From the NCBI GenBank assembly GCA_000974665.1, contig BBSY01000001.1, positions 62,001 to 126,000 on the forward strand: a DNA stretch of 64,000 nucleotides, read 5' to 3'. A model generated the notes under the pieces. The model did not search any database, was not told the DNA's origin, and saw nothing but the letters and a program-made list of their open reading frames with translations. This DNA is from an alpha proteobacterium U9-1i (GTDB taxonomy: Bacteria > Pseudomonadota > Alphaproteobacteria > Caulobacterales > Aquidulcibacteraceae). Below are positions 9,127 through 17,417 of the stretch, piece after piece. A program made the translations under genes and the position numbers. Positions within the stretch are counted from its first letter, which is position 1, and each line of letters starts with the position of its first letter.

Positions 9127-9501
9127 ATGACAATTACGCCGCACCAGCGGGCGGAAGCTGAGCTAACGGCCTACGGGCTCTCGTTTCCGGAAACGGTGGC
9201 CGGTCAAGGCTGGCAAACGACGCGCGCCCTCTATGTACGCAAAAAAATGTTTGCTGTGTTCGGCGCCAAGGGTGAAGCGCTCGACGCGCTCACTCTGATC
9301 ATGAAGCTGCCGATCTCGGCGGAGATGGCCGAAGAGCTCTATTTCGTGCGGCCGGCGCGCGGCTGGTACAAGCAGCATAGTTGGATCATCGCGCACTTCG
9401 CCGCCGATGACGATGTGCTGGCGGAAATGGATACGCTGAGGGGCTGGCTGAAGCAAAGCTACGTCGCGGTGGCGCCGAAAACGCTGGGGCGCACGGTTTA
9501 A
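9127..9501 (+). CDS. MmcQ/YjbR family DNA-binding-like protein
   Basis: A 124-residue small alpha/beta protein of the MmcQ/YjbR (CyaY-like fold) family. It shows the early glutamate/proline turn (LSFPETVAGQGW), VRKKMFAVFG and the late WYKQHSWIIAHF. The molecular function of the family is not established. The ATG at 9127 is favoured over a TTG at 9109 because of the promoter geometry. Confidence 0.75.
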   Translation: MTITPHQRAEAELTAYGLSFPETVAGQGWQTTRALYVRKKMFAVFGAKGEALDALTLIMKLPISAEMAEELYFVRPARGWYKQHSWIIAHFAADDDVLAEMDTLRGWLKQSYVAVAPKTLGRTV

Positions 9502-9609
9502 GACCGCCCTTGATCGCAAACTTGCGAACATTGGTCTTGTCGGGGAGGATGAGCGCCACAGATGGGCTACGTTTCCGGCGGCGCACGCTCCGGGCGCAGG
9601 GGGTAAGAC

Positions 9610-11514
9610 ATGAAGGTTCGCGCGCTTCTCACCGCCGCTTCGGCGGCCACATTGGCATTCGCGCTGGCCGGGTGCGCCACCTCCGCGCCAAGCGCCGCGA
9701 CACCTGTGGCAGAGGCCGCCCCCGCCCCGGCGCACACGCCCATCGTATGGGATTTGACGGACCTCTATCCCGACGCCGCGGCGTGGCAGAGCGAGCATGA
9801 CGCCGTCGTCGCCGACATGGAGCGTATCTCCGCCTATCGCGGCCGGCTTGGCCGCAACGCCGCGACACTCGCCGAAGCGATGGAGCTTACCTCTGGGCTG
9901 AGCAAACGCGCCGTGCGTCTCTTCGTTTACGCCACGTTGCGTGGCGACGAGGATACCCGCATCCAGGAAAACCTTGCGCGCCGTCAGCTCGGCAACCAAT
10001 TGCTCTCGCGCCTCGGCGAAGCGACGTCGTGGATGAACCCGGAAATCCTCACGATTGGCGAGCGCCGAGTCGAGACATTCATTCGCCAGGAGCCACGCCT
10101 TGGCGTCCACGCGGTGAATCTCCGCGAAACGTTGCGCTTTGCCGAACACACGCTCACGCCGCAAAGCGAAGCCGTGCTTGCCGCCGCCGGCCTGCCGCTT
10201 GGCGGTCCGCAGCGCATCTATACGCAGATGGCAGGATCCGACATTCCCTGGCCAACCATCGAGATCGACGGCGAGCAAGTGCGGCTCGATGCCCAGGCCT
10301 ATACGCGCCATCGGCAGAATCCCGATCGCGACACACGCAAGCGCGTGTTTGACGCGTTCTTCGGAACATGGCGCCAATACGAATCGACGCTCGGCGAAGC
10401 TTTGGCCTCCAACACCCAAGGCCAAGTGATGAACGCGCAGGTGCGCAATTACGGCTCAGCGCGGGAAGCGGCTTTGTTTGCAAATGCCCTGCCCGTGTCG
10501 ATCTACGATCAATTGGTAAGCCAGGCGCACGCCGGCCTGCCCACGTTGCATCGCTATTTCCGCCTGCGCGGGCGCATGCTCGGCATCAACGATCTCGCTT
10601 ATTACGACATCTATCCAGATTTGTTGTCGTATGACGCAACCTACTCGGTCGACGATTCCGAGCGCATCACGCTCGAAGCGCTGCAGCCGTTCGGCGAGGA
10701 TTATCTCAACATCTTGCGCCAAGGCTTTGCGGCGGACTGGACGCACCTCTATCCGCAGGAGGGCAAACAATCGGGCGCCTATGTGTTCGGCGCGGCCTAT
10801 GACGTGCATCCGTACGTGCTGTTGAACCATCAGGACGATTTCGACAGCCTCTCAACGTTCGCGCACGAATGGGGACATGCCGTCCATTCCTCGCTCTCGA
10901 ATTCAACGCAGCCTTGGGAAACCTCCAATTATGCGACGTTCGTCGCGGAGATGGCGTCCACCATCAACGAAGTGCTGCTGCTGCGAAATGTGCAAGCGCG
11001 CGCGACCAGCGACGATGAGCGGCTATTCCTGTTGAGCCAGGAGCTCGAACTCTATCGCGGCACCTTCTTCCGCCAGACCATGTTCGCCGAATTCGAAGCC
11101 CAGATTCACGCCGCCGCCGAACGCGGCGAACCGCTGACGGGCGAACGCATGTCGGAGATTTATCTGGCGCTGCTGCGCAGCTATCACGGCGCCGATTCCG
11201 GCGTGATGGCGATCGATCCCGCCTACGCGCTCGAATGGGCCTACATCCCGCACTTCTACACGAACTTCTACGTCTTCCAGTACGCCACGTCGGTCGCCGC
11301 TTCGACGCTGTTCGCCGAACGCCTCATGTCCAACCAACCGGGCGCGCAGGCGGCGGTGATCAACATGCTGCGCAGCGGCGGCTCGCAACACCCGCACGAG
11401 ATGTTCGTCGCCGCTGGCGTCGATCTCTCAACCCCCGCGCCCTACCGCGCCGTGGTGACGCGGATGGATGCAATCATGGATGAGATGGAAGCGATCTTGG
11501 CGCGGCGGGGGTGA
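9610..11514 (+). CDS. M3-family oligoendopeptidase F, exported lipoprotein
   Basis: A 634-residue zinc metallopeptidase. The HExxH motif lies in TFAHEWGHAVHSSLS (about residue 418), and the third ligand probably in the ETSNYATFVAEMAS helix. The N terminus is a signal peptide with lipobox LALAGCAT, so unlike classical cytosolic PepF it should be lipidated and act in the periplasm. Length and the PepF pattern (TGERMSEIYLALLRSYHG; ALEWAYIPHFYTNFYVFQYATS) support the assignment. It is preceded by GGGGG about 7 nt before the ATG. Likely role: degrading exported oligopeptides. Confidence 0.9.
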   Translation: MKVRALLTAASAATLAFALAGCATSAPSAATPVAEAAPAPAHTPIVWDLTDLYPDAAAWQSEHDAVVADMERISAYRGRLGRNAATLAEAMELTSGLSKRAVRLFVYATLRGDEDTRIQENLARRQLGNQLLSRLGEATSWMNPEILTIGERRVETFIRQEPRLGVHAVNLRETLRFAEHTLTPQSEAVLAAAGLPLGGPQRIYTQMAGSDIPWPTIEIDGEQVRLDAQAYTRHRQNPDRDTRKRVFDAFFGTWRQYESTLGEALASNTQGQVMNAQVRNYGSAREAALFANALPVSIYDQLVSQAHAGLPTLHRYFRLRGRMLGINDLAYYDIYPDLLSYDATYSVDDSERITLEALQPFGEDYLNILRQGFAADWTHLYPQEGKQSGAYVFGAAYDVHPYVLLNHQDDFDSLSTFAHEWGHAVHSSLSNSTQPWETSNYATFVAEMASTINEVLLLRNVQARATSDDERLFLLSQELELYRGTFFRQTMFAEFEAQIHAAAERGEPLTGERMSEIYLALLRSYHGADSGVMAIDPAYALEWAYIPHFYTNFYVFQYATSVAASTLFAERLMSNQPGAQAAVINMLRSGGSQHPHEMFVAAGVDLSTPAPYRAVVTRMDAIMDEMEAILARRG

Positions 11515-11556
11515 GATTTCCCAGCGGGAAGCATGAAGTTGAACAGCGCGACGATT

Positions 11557-12360
11557 CTAGCCGTCCGGATCGAAGCTCAGTGCCGAAGGTTGAAACACTT
11601 GCGCTAGCCCGAAGCGGTCGCACAGATGTTTAATGAGCAATCGCTCTCTGCTTGGAATGTTCGGCGACGGTGTTATTCGCGTGATGTACGAGTGCGTGGG
11701 TGTCTTTAGCCTAATGAATTTCCGGGGATCGACTTTACCAATTTCGTGCCCCACCTCCTTCTCACCCGTTGTGGAGAAAACCAACCGGAACTCGCGCTCG
11801 AACTCAAATGCTTTGTGCTTTCTGAAAACGAGGTTGTAGACGTTGCCAACTTCTGCGGCGACCGCTCCAGGATTTATGTACTTGACCGCGCCACCAATAA
11901 GCTTGCGATGGCATGCTTCTATGGCGTCGCAAAGAGCGCCGGCGGTCGACGAAACGGCAACGCCTGCACCGCGTCCGGAATAGGAGTTCCACATTGCCAT
12001 GCTTTCATCGGCACCCGCATGCCAACAATGAACATACATTTGCCCTGCGATCCCTTCCATCGTGTCGAACAAGACGGTCGCGCTGTCCTTCAGCGCGCGG
12101 GCGTCGGTTTCTTTTGACGGGAATCGCGGATCCGACTGAACCTCTGCAAGAGACATTCGGCAAAGATCCTTCATATCGTTGCGCACGACATCAGGAAGTC
12201 GCCCCTCTCGGGGGTCTAGCGCACGAAGCAAATCGAGGCGCGCGAAGTGGATTTCTTGAGTTGAAAGCAGGTCATAAAACTTGCCGATGTCCATGTACCG
12301 CATGAGCGGCGCGCCGCGCTGAATGGGCACGGGAGACGGGTGCGAAAGATCAACTGTCAT
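11557..12360 (-). CDS. DUF2971-like protein of unknown function
   Basis: A 267-residue soluble protein. Early RYMDIGKFYDLLSTQEIHFARLD, central ESMAMWNSYSGRGAGVAVSS and late KAFEFEREFRLVFS match the layout of DUF2971 proteins, whose function is unknown. GC content sampled by eye is about 52-57 %, visibly below the neighbouring ruvB, suggesting acquisition. It lies downstream of ruvB on the same strand. The ATG at 12360 lacks a Shine-Dalgarno sequence and follows a -10-like TATTCT by 6 nt. An in-frame TTG at 12378 is the alternative start. Confidence 0.7.
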   Translation of the reverse strand: MTVDLSHPSPVPIQRGAPLMRYMDIGKFYDLLSTQEIHFARLDLLRALDPREGRLPDVVRNDMKDLCRMSLAEVQSDPRFPSKETDARALKDSATVLFDTMEGIAGQMYVHCWHAGADESMAMWNSYSGRGAGVAVSSTAGALCDAIEACHRKLIGGAVKYINPGAVAAEVGNVYNLVFRKHKAFEFEREFRLVFSTTGEKEVGHEIGKVDPRKFIRLKTPTHSYITRITPSPNIPSRERLLIKHLCDRFGLAQVFQPSALSFDPDG

Positions 12361-12362
12361 CC

Positions 12363-12393
12363 AGCGAGAATACAACAACAGTGTAATCTCGCT
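12363..12393. promoter_or_regulatory. 12-bp inverted repeat at the DUF2971 start
   Basis: The arms are AGCGAGAATACA (12363-12374) and TGTAATCTCGCT (12382-12393). They pair at 11 of 12 positions around a 7-nt spacer. The element sits between the ruvB stop and the DUF2971 ATG and overlaps that gene's putative -10. No T-run follows it on either strand, so an operator is more likely than an intrinsic terminator. Confidence 0.55.
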
Positions 12394-12397
12394 ACTA

Positions 12398-13432
12398 TCA
12401 CTCCTCCCCGAACAACGCCCCCGTCTGCGCGTTCACCGGCGGTGGCTTCTTCCCCAGCCGCTCATACGCTTTCGGCGCGGCCATGCGGCCTCGTGGCGTA
12501 CGCATGACGAAGCCTTGCTGCATCAAGTACGGCTCGATCATGTCTTCGATGGCGTCGCGCGCTTCGGAGAGCGCGGCGGCGAGCGTGTCGACGCCGACTG
12601 GGCCGCCGCCATACGTGGTGACGATGGCGTTGAGGTAGCGGCGATCTAAAAGATCGAGCCCATCGCTATCGACATCGAGGCGCTTCAAAGCGGCGTCCGC
12701 GGCCTTTGCGTCGATCGCGCCGCCGCTCGCATCCGCGAAATCGCGCACACGGCGCAGCAAACGCACGGCCACACGTGGCGTGCCGCGCGCGCGTTTGGCG
12801 ATTTCCAACGCGCCATCCGGCGTCAAGGGCGCGCCCAGCTTTTCGCCGGCGCGCTGGACGATGCCGAGCAATTCCTCGGCGCTGTAAAATTCGAGCCGCA
12901 CCGGAATGCCGAAGCGATCCCTGAGCGGCGTGCCGAGCATACCAGCGCGCGTTGTGGCGCCGACGAGCGTGAACGGCGCCAGATCGATGCGTACGCTGCG
13001 CGCCGACGGGCCTTCGCCGATGATGATGTCGAGGTGATAATCCTCCATCGCCGGATAGAGGATTTCCTCCACCGCCGGCGCGAGGCGATGGATCTCGTCG
13101 ATGAACAGCACATCGCGCGGTTCGAGATTGGTGAGCAACGCCGCAAGATCCCCCGCACGCGCGATCACAGGGCCGGAGGTTGCGCGAAAGCCCACGCCCA
13201 ATTCGCGCGCGACGATCTGCGAGAGCGTCGTCTTGCCCAAGCCCGGCGGGCCGAACAGCAGCACGTGGTCCATCGCCTCGTTGCGCTTGCGCGCGGCGTC
13301 CACGAACACGCGAAGGTTTGCCTTGGCGGCGGGCTGGCCGACGAATTCGTCAAAGCCGGTGGGGCGGAGCGCGCGGTCGGCTCCTTCTCCGGGCATGCGG
13401 GCGGCGGTCACGAGGCGTTCTGCTTCAGACAT
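12398..13432 (-). CDS. ruvB: Holliday junction branch migration ATPase RuvB
   Basis: A 344-residue AAA+ helicase. Walker A is [15 protein letters not shown] (about residue 60), Walker [10 protein letters not shown], sensor 1 [10 protein letters not shown], and the C-terminal winged helix contains [17 protein letters not shown]. It drives branch migration with RuvA. It is unlinked from ruvA by two small genes and has its own LexA-type site upstream, so it is probably transcribed independently in the SOS response. Confidence 0.98.
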   Translation of the reverse strand: MSEAERLVTAARMPGEGADRALRPTGFDEFVGQPAAKANLRVFVDAARKRNEAMDHVLLFGPPGLGKTTLSQIVARELGVGFRATSGPVIARAGDLAALLTNLEPRDVLFIDEIHRLAPAVEEILYPAMEDYHLDIIIGEGPSARSVRIDLAPFTLVGATTRAGMLGTPLRDRFGIPVRLEFYSAEELLGIVQRAGEKLGAPLTPDGALEIAKRARGTPRVAVRLLRRVRDFADASGGAIDAKAADAALKRLDVDSDGLDLLDRRYLNAIVTTYGGGPVGVDTLAAALSEARDAIEDMIEPYLMQQGFVMRTPRGRMAAPKAYERLGKKPPPVNAQTGALFGEE

Positions 13433-13454
13433 GCCTCGGTCTTAGCCGATTCGG

Positions 13455-13469
13455 GTTCGCAATTCGTTC
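13455..13469 (-). promoter_or_regulatory. LexA (SOS) box GTTC-N7-GTTC upstream of ruvB
   Basis: The direct repeat GTTC (13455-13458), a 7-nt spacer and GTTC (13466-13469) exactly match the alphaproteobacterial LexA operator. It ends 23 nt before the ruvB ATG, between ruvB and the preceding DUF4287 gene. Known biology: ruv genes are SOS-regulated. Confidence 0.8.
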
Positions 13470-13474
13470 AGGCC

Positions 13475-13702
13475 TCAGTCGCCAGGCTTCTTCTTACCGC
13501 TCAACAGCGCATAAATCGCCATGGCGTGCCCGTGGCCGAGGTCAAAATCGGCTTTGAGCCACGCGACAATCTCCCCTGCCTTTACGCCGGGTTTAAGTTT
13601 GCCCTTCTCAGCGAAGCCCTTCTTCGCCGCGAGCTTCTTGAAGTCCTCTCCGCTCTTGCCGGTCTTGGCTTGGATATTGTCGAGATAGGCTTGAAACGAC
13701 AT
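13475..13702 (-). CDS. Small DUF4287 protein
   Basis: A 75-residue basic protein beginning SFQAYLDNIQAKTGKSGEDF and including KPGVKAGEIVAWLKADFDLGHGHAMAIY, typical of DUF4287. The ATG at 13702 has a strong AGGAGG ribosome site. The protein is Lys-rich and cytoplasmic; function unknown. It lies between ruvA and ruvB on the same strand. Confidence 0.8.
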   Translation of the reverse strand: MSFQAYLDNIQAKTGKSGEDFKKLAAKKGFAEKGKLKPGVKAGEIVAWLKADFDLGHGHAMAIYALLSGKKKPGD

Positions 13703-13872
13703 GGCGTCCTCCTGTGCCATAGGACGTTGACGAAGCGCGGGCCCCGACAATGGCCGCGCTCCGTGTGCGCGGCTTTGGCATTCTTGTCGAAAATAAAAAT
13801 GTCGGGGTGCGCGATGGCGCGCCGTCCTAGGATCGCGCACCTTGGCGCAAAGCTGTGAATGGGACCAAAATC

Positions 13873-14256
13873 ATGATGCAATACATGTTTCTAGTATCGA
13901 GCGCCGAAGAGAATGACGGACCGCCGCCGATGCGGCTGATGGAAGAAATGGCAAAGCTCTCTGAGCGCGCCATCGCCAACGGCACCATGGTGCTGAACGC
14001 CGGCCTTATGCCGACATCGCAAGCCGTCCGGCTTCACCTGAAGAGCGGCAAGACCATCGTCACCGACGGGCCGTTCGCTGAGACCAAAGAAGTGATTGGC
14101 GGCTTCGCCATCATGCAATTTCCCACTCGCGAAGCGGCCGTCGCGTCGATGCACGAGTTCATGGACCTGCACCGTCTCTACGCCGAAGGGTGGGAAGGCA
14201 CATGCGAGATGCGCCAAATCGCGGCGATGAGCGAAATCGCCAGCTGCGCTGCGTGA
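13873..14256 (+). CDS. YCII/DGPF-domain protein
   Basis: A 127-residue protein with the DGPF signature (VTDGPFAETKEVIGGFAIMQF, about residues 63-83). The family is YCII-related and often linked with ECF sigma factors, but no sigma factor is adjacent here. Start choice is between ATGs at 13873 and 13876. It is convergent with ruvA, one base from its stop. Confidence 0.85.
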   Translation: MMQYMFLVSSAEENDGPPPMRLMEEMAKLSERAIANGTMVLNAGLMPTSQAVRLHLKSGKTIVTDGPFAETKEVIGGFAIMQFPTREAAVASMHEFMDLHRLYAEGWEGTCEMRQIAAMSEIASCAA

Positions 14257-14257
14257 G

Positions 14258-14863
14258 CTAGCGGCTCACTTCTTTCAAAGCGGCGCGGATCAGTTCTGGC
14301 GCGGGTGCGGCGGCATCGAATTGCTTAGCCGCACTCGCCACGGCGCGCGCCGCGCTCGATTGATCGATGCCCAGATTGACGAGCGCCGACACCGCTTCCG
14401 CGCGGGCGCCGCTAATAGAAGGCGCTCCCCGCGGCGCGAGCGCTGCGGCCGTCAGCGAGCCCTTTGGTCCCGCTTTGCCCGCAAGCTCCTGCACGATGCG
14501 CGCAGCCAGCTTTGGGCCGACGCCATTGGCGCGTGAGACCGAGGCTTTGTCCTGCAACGCAATCGCGTCAGCCAACTGCTCGGGCGGAAGCACATCGAGG
14601 ATCGCCAGCGCAACTTTCGCGCCCACACCGGGGATCGATTGCAGATGCACGAACCAGGCACGCTCATCTTCGCTGGCGAAGCCGAACAGCTTGATCGCGT
14701 CCTCGCGCACGTGGGTTTCGATCATCACCCGCGCCGGCGCACCGGTTTCCAGTTTCGACAGGGTGCGCGCGCTCGCCTGCACCAAATACCCGACGCCACC
14801 GACTTCAATCAGCGCGCTATCTTCGCCAATGGCCGCAACTATGCCGTTCAAGGACCCGATCAT
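14258..14863 (-). CDS. ruvA: Holliday junction DNA helicase subunit RuvA
   Basis: A 201-residue RuvA. It has an N-terminal OB-fold domain (MIGSLNGIVAAIGEDSALIEVGGVGY), helix-hairpin-helix motifs (IPGVGAKVALAILD and ANGVGPKLAARIVQEL) and a flexible linker. The C-terminal domain III (VSALVNLGIDQSSAARAV) contacts RuvB. The ATG at 14863 has GGAGA upstream. An in-frame extension of 23 codons is rejected because MIGSLNG is the canonical N terminus. Confidence 0.97.
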   Translation of the reverse strand: MIGSLNGIVAAIGEDSALIEVGGVGYLVQASARTLSKLETGAPARVMIETHVREDAIKLFGFASEDERAWFVHLQSIPGVGAKVALAILDVLPPEQLADAIALQDKASVSRANGVGPKLAARIVQELAGKAGPKGSLTAAALAPRGAPSISGARAEAVSALVNLGIDQSSAARAVASAAKQFDAAAPAPELIRAALKEVSR

Positions 14864-15036
14864 TCTGATGTCTCCGCGTCCAGGCTTGGCTGGATTCGCC
14901 CGCCGGCGAAACGACTTGCGAGACGTTCGCACGAGTCAAACGCAACGGGCCGTGTTATCGATTCCCTTGCAGGGGCAATGGTTTTGCGAACCGCTCGCAG
15001 GAGTGGCGATCGCAAGCATGTGCGGGGATGTGACCC

Positions 15037-15738
15037 ATGGCCGATAAGAAAGACGAGAAGAAGCCGCTGAACCGGCGCTCGTTCATGAGCCGCGTCGCAG
15101 GCGCGGCGGTGATCGCGGGCGGCGCGACAGCAATCGTCACCGGCGAGGCTTCAGCGCAAAATTATACCGGCCGCACCGATAGCGACACGGGCAGCGGCGC
15201 AGACCGCTCCGGCTACGGCCGCACTGGCGTGACAGATGGCGATAGTGGCGGCGGCTCGGACCGCGCCGGCTACGGCCGCGGCGGCCAACGCGGCGTTTCC
15301 GATAGCGATAGCGGCGCCTATGCCGACCCGGCCGGGCGCGGACGTGGCTCATCCGGCGTCACAGATTCCGATTCCGGCGCTTACGCTGACCCCGCTGGCC
15401 GCGGACGCGGCGGCCGCACTGGCGTCACTGATGGCGACAGCGGCCAGTATGCGGACCCAGCCGGTCGCGGACGCGGCGGCGGCGGTCGTGGCCAATCAGG
15501 TCTCACCGACAGCGACACCGGTTCAGGCGCAGACCGCGCCGGCAACGGGCGCGGCGGCGGCCGTCAAGGCGTCTATGGCGGCGGCAACACCGGCTATACC
15601 GATAGCGATTCCGGTTCGATGTCCGATCCCGGCGGCAACGGACGCGGGCCGCGTCGCGGCCAGCGTACCGGCATCACCGATGGCGATTCCGGCTCAACGT
15701 CGGACGCGTCGGGTTACGGCCGCGGCTCGGATCGCTAA
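15037..15738 (+). CDS. Tat-exported protein with eight Asp/Gly-rich repeats
   Basis: A 233-residue protein. Residues 10-40 form a twin-arginine signal (NRRSFM, hydrophobic AGAAVIAGG, cleavage after EASA). The mature part is almost entirely eight repeats of 21-30 residues with the core [TS]-D-[SG]-D-[ST]-G-x2-[AS]-D-x-[ASG]-G-x-G-R. They start near residues 47, 65, 88, 109, 131, 157, 187 and 213. The DxDxG...D spacing resembles calcium loops and the GRG tails resemble RNA- or sugar-binding low-complexity tails. There is no Cys. It precedes the cupin oxygenase gene by 6 nt and probably shares its mRNA. I do not recognise a named family. Confidence 0.75.
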   Translation: MADKKDEKKPLNRRSFMSRVAGAAVIAGGATAIVTGEASAQNYTGRTDSDTGSGADRSGYGRTGVTDGDSGGGSDRAGYGRGGQRGVSDSDSGAYADPAGRGRGSSGVTDSDSGAYADPAGRGRGGRTGVTDGDSGQYADPAGRGRGGGGRGQSGLTDSDTGSGADRAGNGRGGGRQGVYGGGNTGYTDSDSGSMSDPGGNGRGPRRGQRTGITDGDSGSTSDASGYGRGSDR

Positions 15739-15744
15739 GCGCAC

Positions 15745-16923
15745 ATGCGCGTCAGCGAGCCGTGGCTCGACGATCCGCTTGGCTATCTGATCGGCGCCGA
15801 ACGGGTCGTCGAATTTCTGGCGCGCGGTTACGAGCGTGATCCGCTCGTGGTGCATCACAACGCGCCAAAACGCTTCGAAGGCCTGCTCTCAATCGACGCC
15901 GTGGACCGCATCGTCACTGGTACGGATCTGCGCGAAGGTCAGCTCGATATGGCCAACGCCTCGCGCCAAATGATGCGCTCGGACTATCTCGACGGCGCGG
16001 GCTATGTCGATCGCGGCGCGGTCGCCGAGCTGTATCGCGCCGGCTCCACCATCATCCTGAACCAGGCGCATCAACTCGATCCGACCCTCGGGCGACTGTG
16101 CCGCGGTCTGGAGCACACCTTTTCCGCCCATGTGCAAACCAATCTCTACCTCACGCCGCCAAACGCCCAAGGCTTCCGCACGCATTACGACAATCACGAC
16201 GTGCTCGTGATTCAGATCGAGGGCGAGAAGACGTGGCGCCTCTACGACAAACCGATCGACACACCCTATCGCGGCGAGGGCTTCGAGCTCGGCAAGTTCG
16301 AAGCCGGCGAACTGAAGCAGGAATTCACGCTGAAGGCCGGCGACTGCGCTTACGTGCCGCGCGGGCTGATGCACGACGCGCTGACACCCGGCGACGCTGC
16401 CTCGTTGCACATCACCATTGGCCTCATCACGCGCACCTGGGCCGATCTGATGTTGGAAGCCGTGTCCGAGGTCGCACTGCGCCGGGCCGAGTTCCGCAAG
16501 AGCTTGCCGGCGGGCTATGCGCGCACCGGCCACAACCGAGCGTCGGCACGCGCCTACATGGCGCAGCTGCTCAATATCGCTGCCCAGGAAGCGCTACTCG
16601 ATCCCGCGCTCGATCTCATAGCTGATGAATTCATCCGCTCCCGCCCCGCTGACAATCGCTTCGCTTTGCGCGATGCAATCAAGCCTGTTAGCGCGGACGA
16701 GAAATTCCAACTGAAGCGCCACGCACATTTCCGCCTGGCTGAGGACGGCGACAAGCTCGTGCTCATCTGTCCAGGCGGCGAACTAGACTTTGCGCCCACC
16801 GCGCGCGCCGCCATCGAACGCGCCCTCAACGGCAAGCCGTTCGCACCGAGCGAGCTTGGCGCCGACGACGCAACCACAATCGCGGCGCGCCTGCTGGCTT
16901 ATGGGTTGGTGGAGCGGTTCTAG
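15745..16923 (+). CDS. Cupin/JmjC-type Fe(II)/2-oxoglutarate oxygenase (ROXA/YcfD-like)
   Basis: A 392-residue cupin-4 protein. The metal triad is visible as His147 and Asp149 in FRTHYDNHDVLVIQIEGEK and His210 in YVPRGLMHDA. Residues 132-230 form the double-stranded helix, and a winged-helix-like C terminus (about 290-392) follows, as in ribosomal oxygenases. Relatives hydroxylate Arg or His side chains of ribosomal proteins. Here the gene is 6 nt downstream of the repeat protein, so I infer that the repeats are the substrate. No signal peptide, so it acts in the cytoplasm before Tat export. Confidence 0.8.
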   Translation: MRVSEPWLDDPLGYLIGAERVVEFLARGYERDPLVVHHNAPKRFEGLLSIDAVDRIVTGTDLREGQLDMANASRQMMRSDYLDGAGYVDRGAVAELYRAGSTIILNQAHQLDPTLGRLCRGLEHTFSAHVQTNLYLTPPNAQGFRTHYDNHDVLVIQIEGEKTWRLYDKPIDTPYRGEGFELGKFEAGELKQEFTLKAGDCAYVPRGLMHDALTPGDAASLHITIGLITRTWADLMLEAVSEVALRRAEFRKSLPAGYARTGHNRASARAYMAQLLNIAAQEALLDPALDLIADEFIRSRPADNRFALRDAIKPVSADEKFQLKRHAHFRLAEDGDKLVLICPGGELDFAPTARAAIERALNGKPFAPSELGADDATTIAARLLAYGLVERF

Positions 16924-17417
16924 CCGCCGGCCCGTCGACGGAAGCCGCCGTGCGCGGCGTGGCATAGCGCAACGCCTAACGCATCGGCGGCGTCAGCGGT
17001 GACATCACCGGCCGTCGGCAACAAGCGCCGCACCATGAAGGCGATCTGGGTTTTGTCAGCCGCGCCTGAACCAACGACGGCTTTTTTGATTGTCGCCGGC
17101 GAGTATTCCGCGACCACGACGCCGCTGCGCGCCGCCGCCGCCAGTGCAACGCCGCGCGCTTGGCCGAGCGCAAGAGCGGCGCGCGCGTTCGAGTTTACGA
17201 ACGTTTCTTCCACCGCCACCTCGTGCGGACGATGCTCTTCCATCACCCGCAAGAGGCCTTCGAACACGTCGTGCAAACGGCTGGCGAGTTGCTGCTGCAC
17301 GACCGGCTTGATCACGCCATGGGCGATGTACGTGAGACGCGAGCCTTCGCTCGCGACCAATCCCCAACCGCAACGATTGAGGCCCGGATCGATGCCAAGG
17401 ATCAACATGGCGCTCAT
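16920..17417 (-). CDS. ruvC: Crossover junction endodeoxyribonuclease RuvC
   Basis: A 165-residue RNase H-fold resolvase. Acidic catalytic residues lie in ILGIDPGLNRCGWG, VEETFVNSNARAALALGQARG and TADAADALGVALCHA. The ATG at 17417 overlaps the upstream membrane gene's stop by 4 nt, suggesting coupling; a second ATG at 17408 is possible. Its 3' end overlaps the convergent cupin gene by 4 nt. Separated from ruvA by the repeat protein/cupin pair. Confidence 0.97.
   Translation of the reverse strand: MSAMLILGIDPGLNRCGWGLVASEGSRLTYIAHGVIKPVVQQQLASRLHDVFEGLLRVMEEHRPHEVAVEETFVNSNARAALALGQARGVALAAAARSGVVVAEYSPATIKKAVVGSGAADKTQIAFMVRRLLPTAGDVTADAADALGVALCHAAHGGFRRRAGG

Noticed and set aside
9163-10425. 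420-codon minus-strand frame spanning the YjbR gene and the M3 peptidase
   Set aside because: It runs antisense across two well-supported genes and their intergenic gap, and has no domain signature.
14864-15036. Possible second SOS box in the ruvA promoter region
   Set aside because: A GTTC is followed at the right spacing by a mismatching tetramer, so the direct repeat is not complete.
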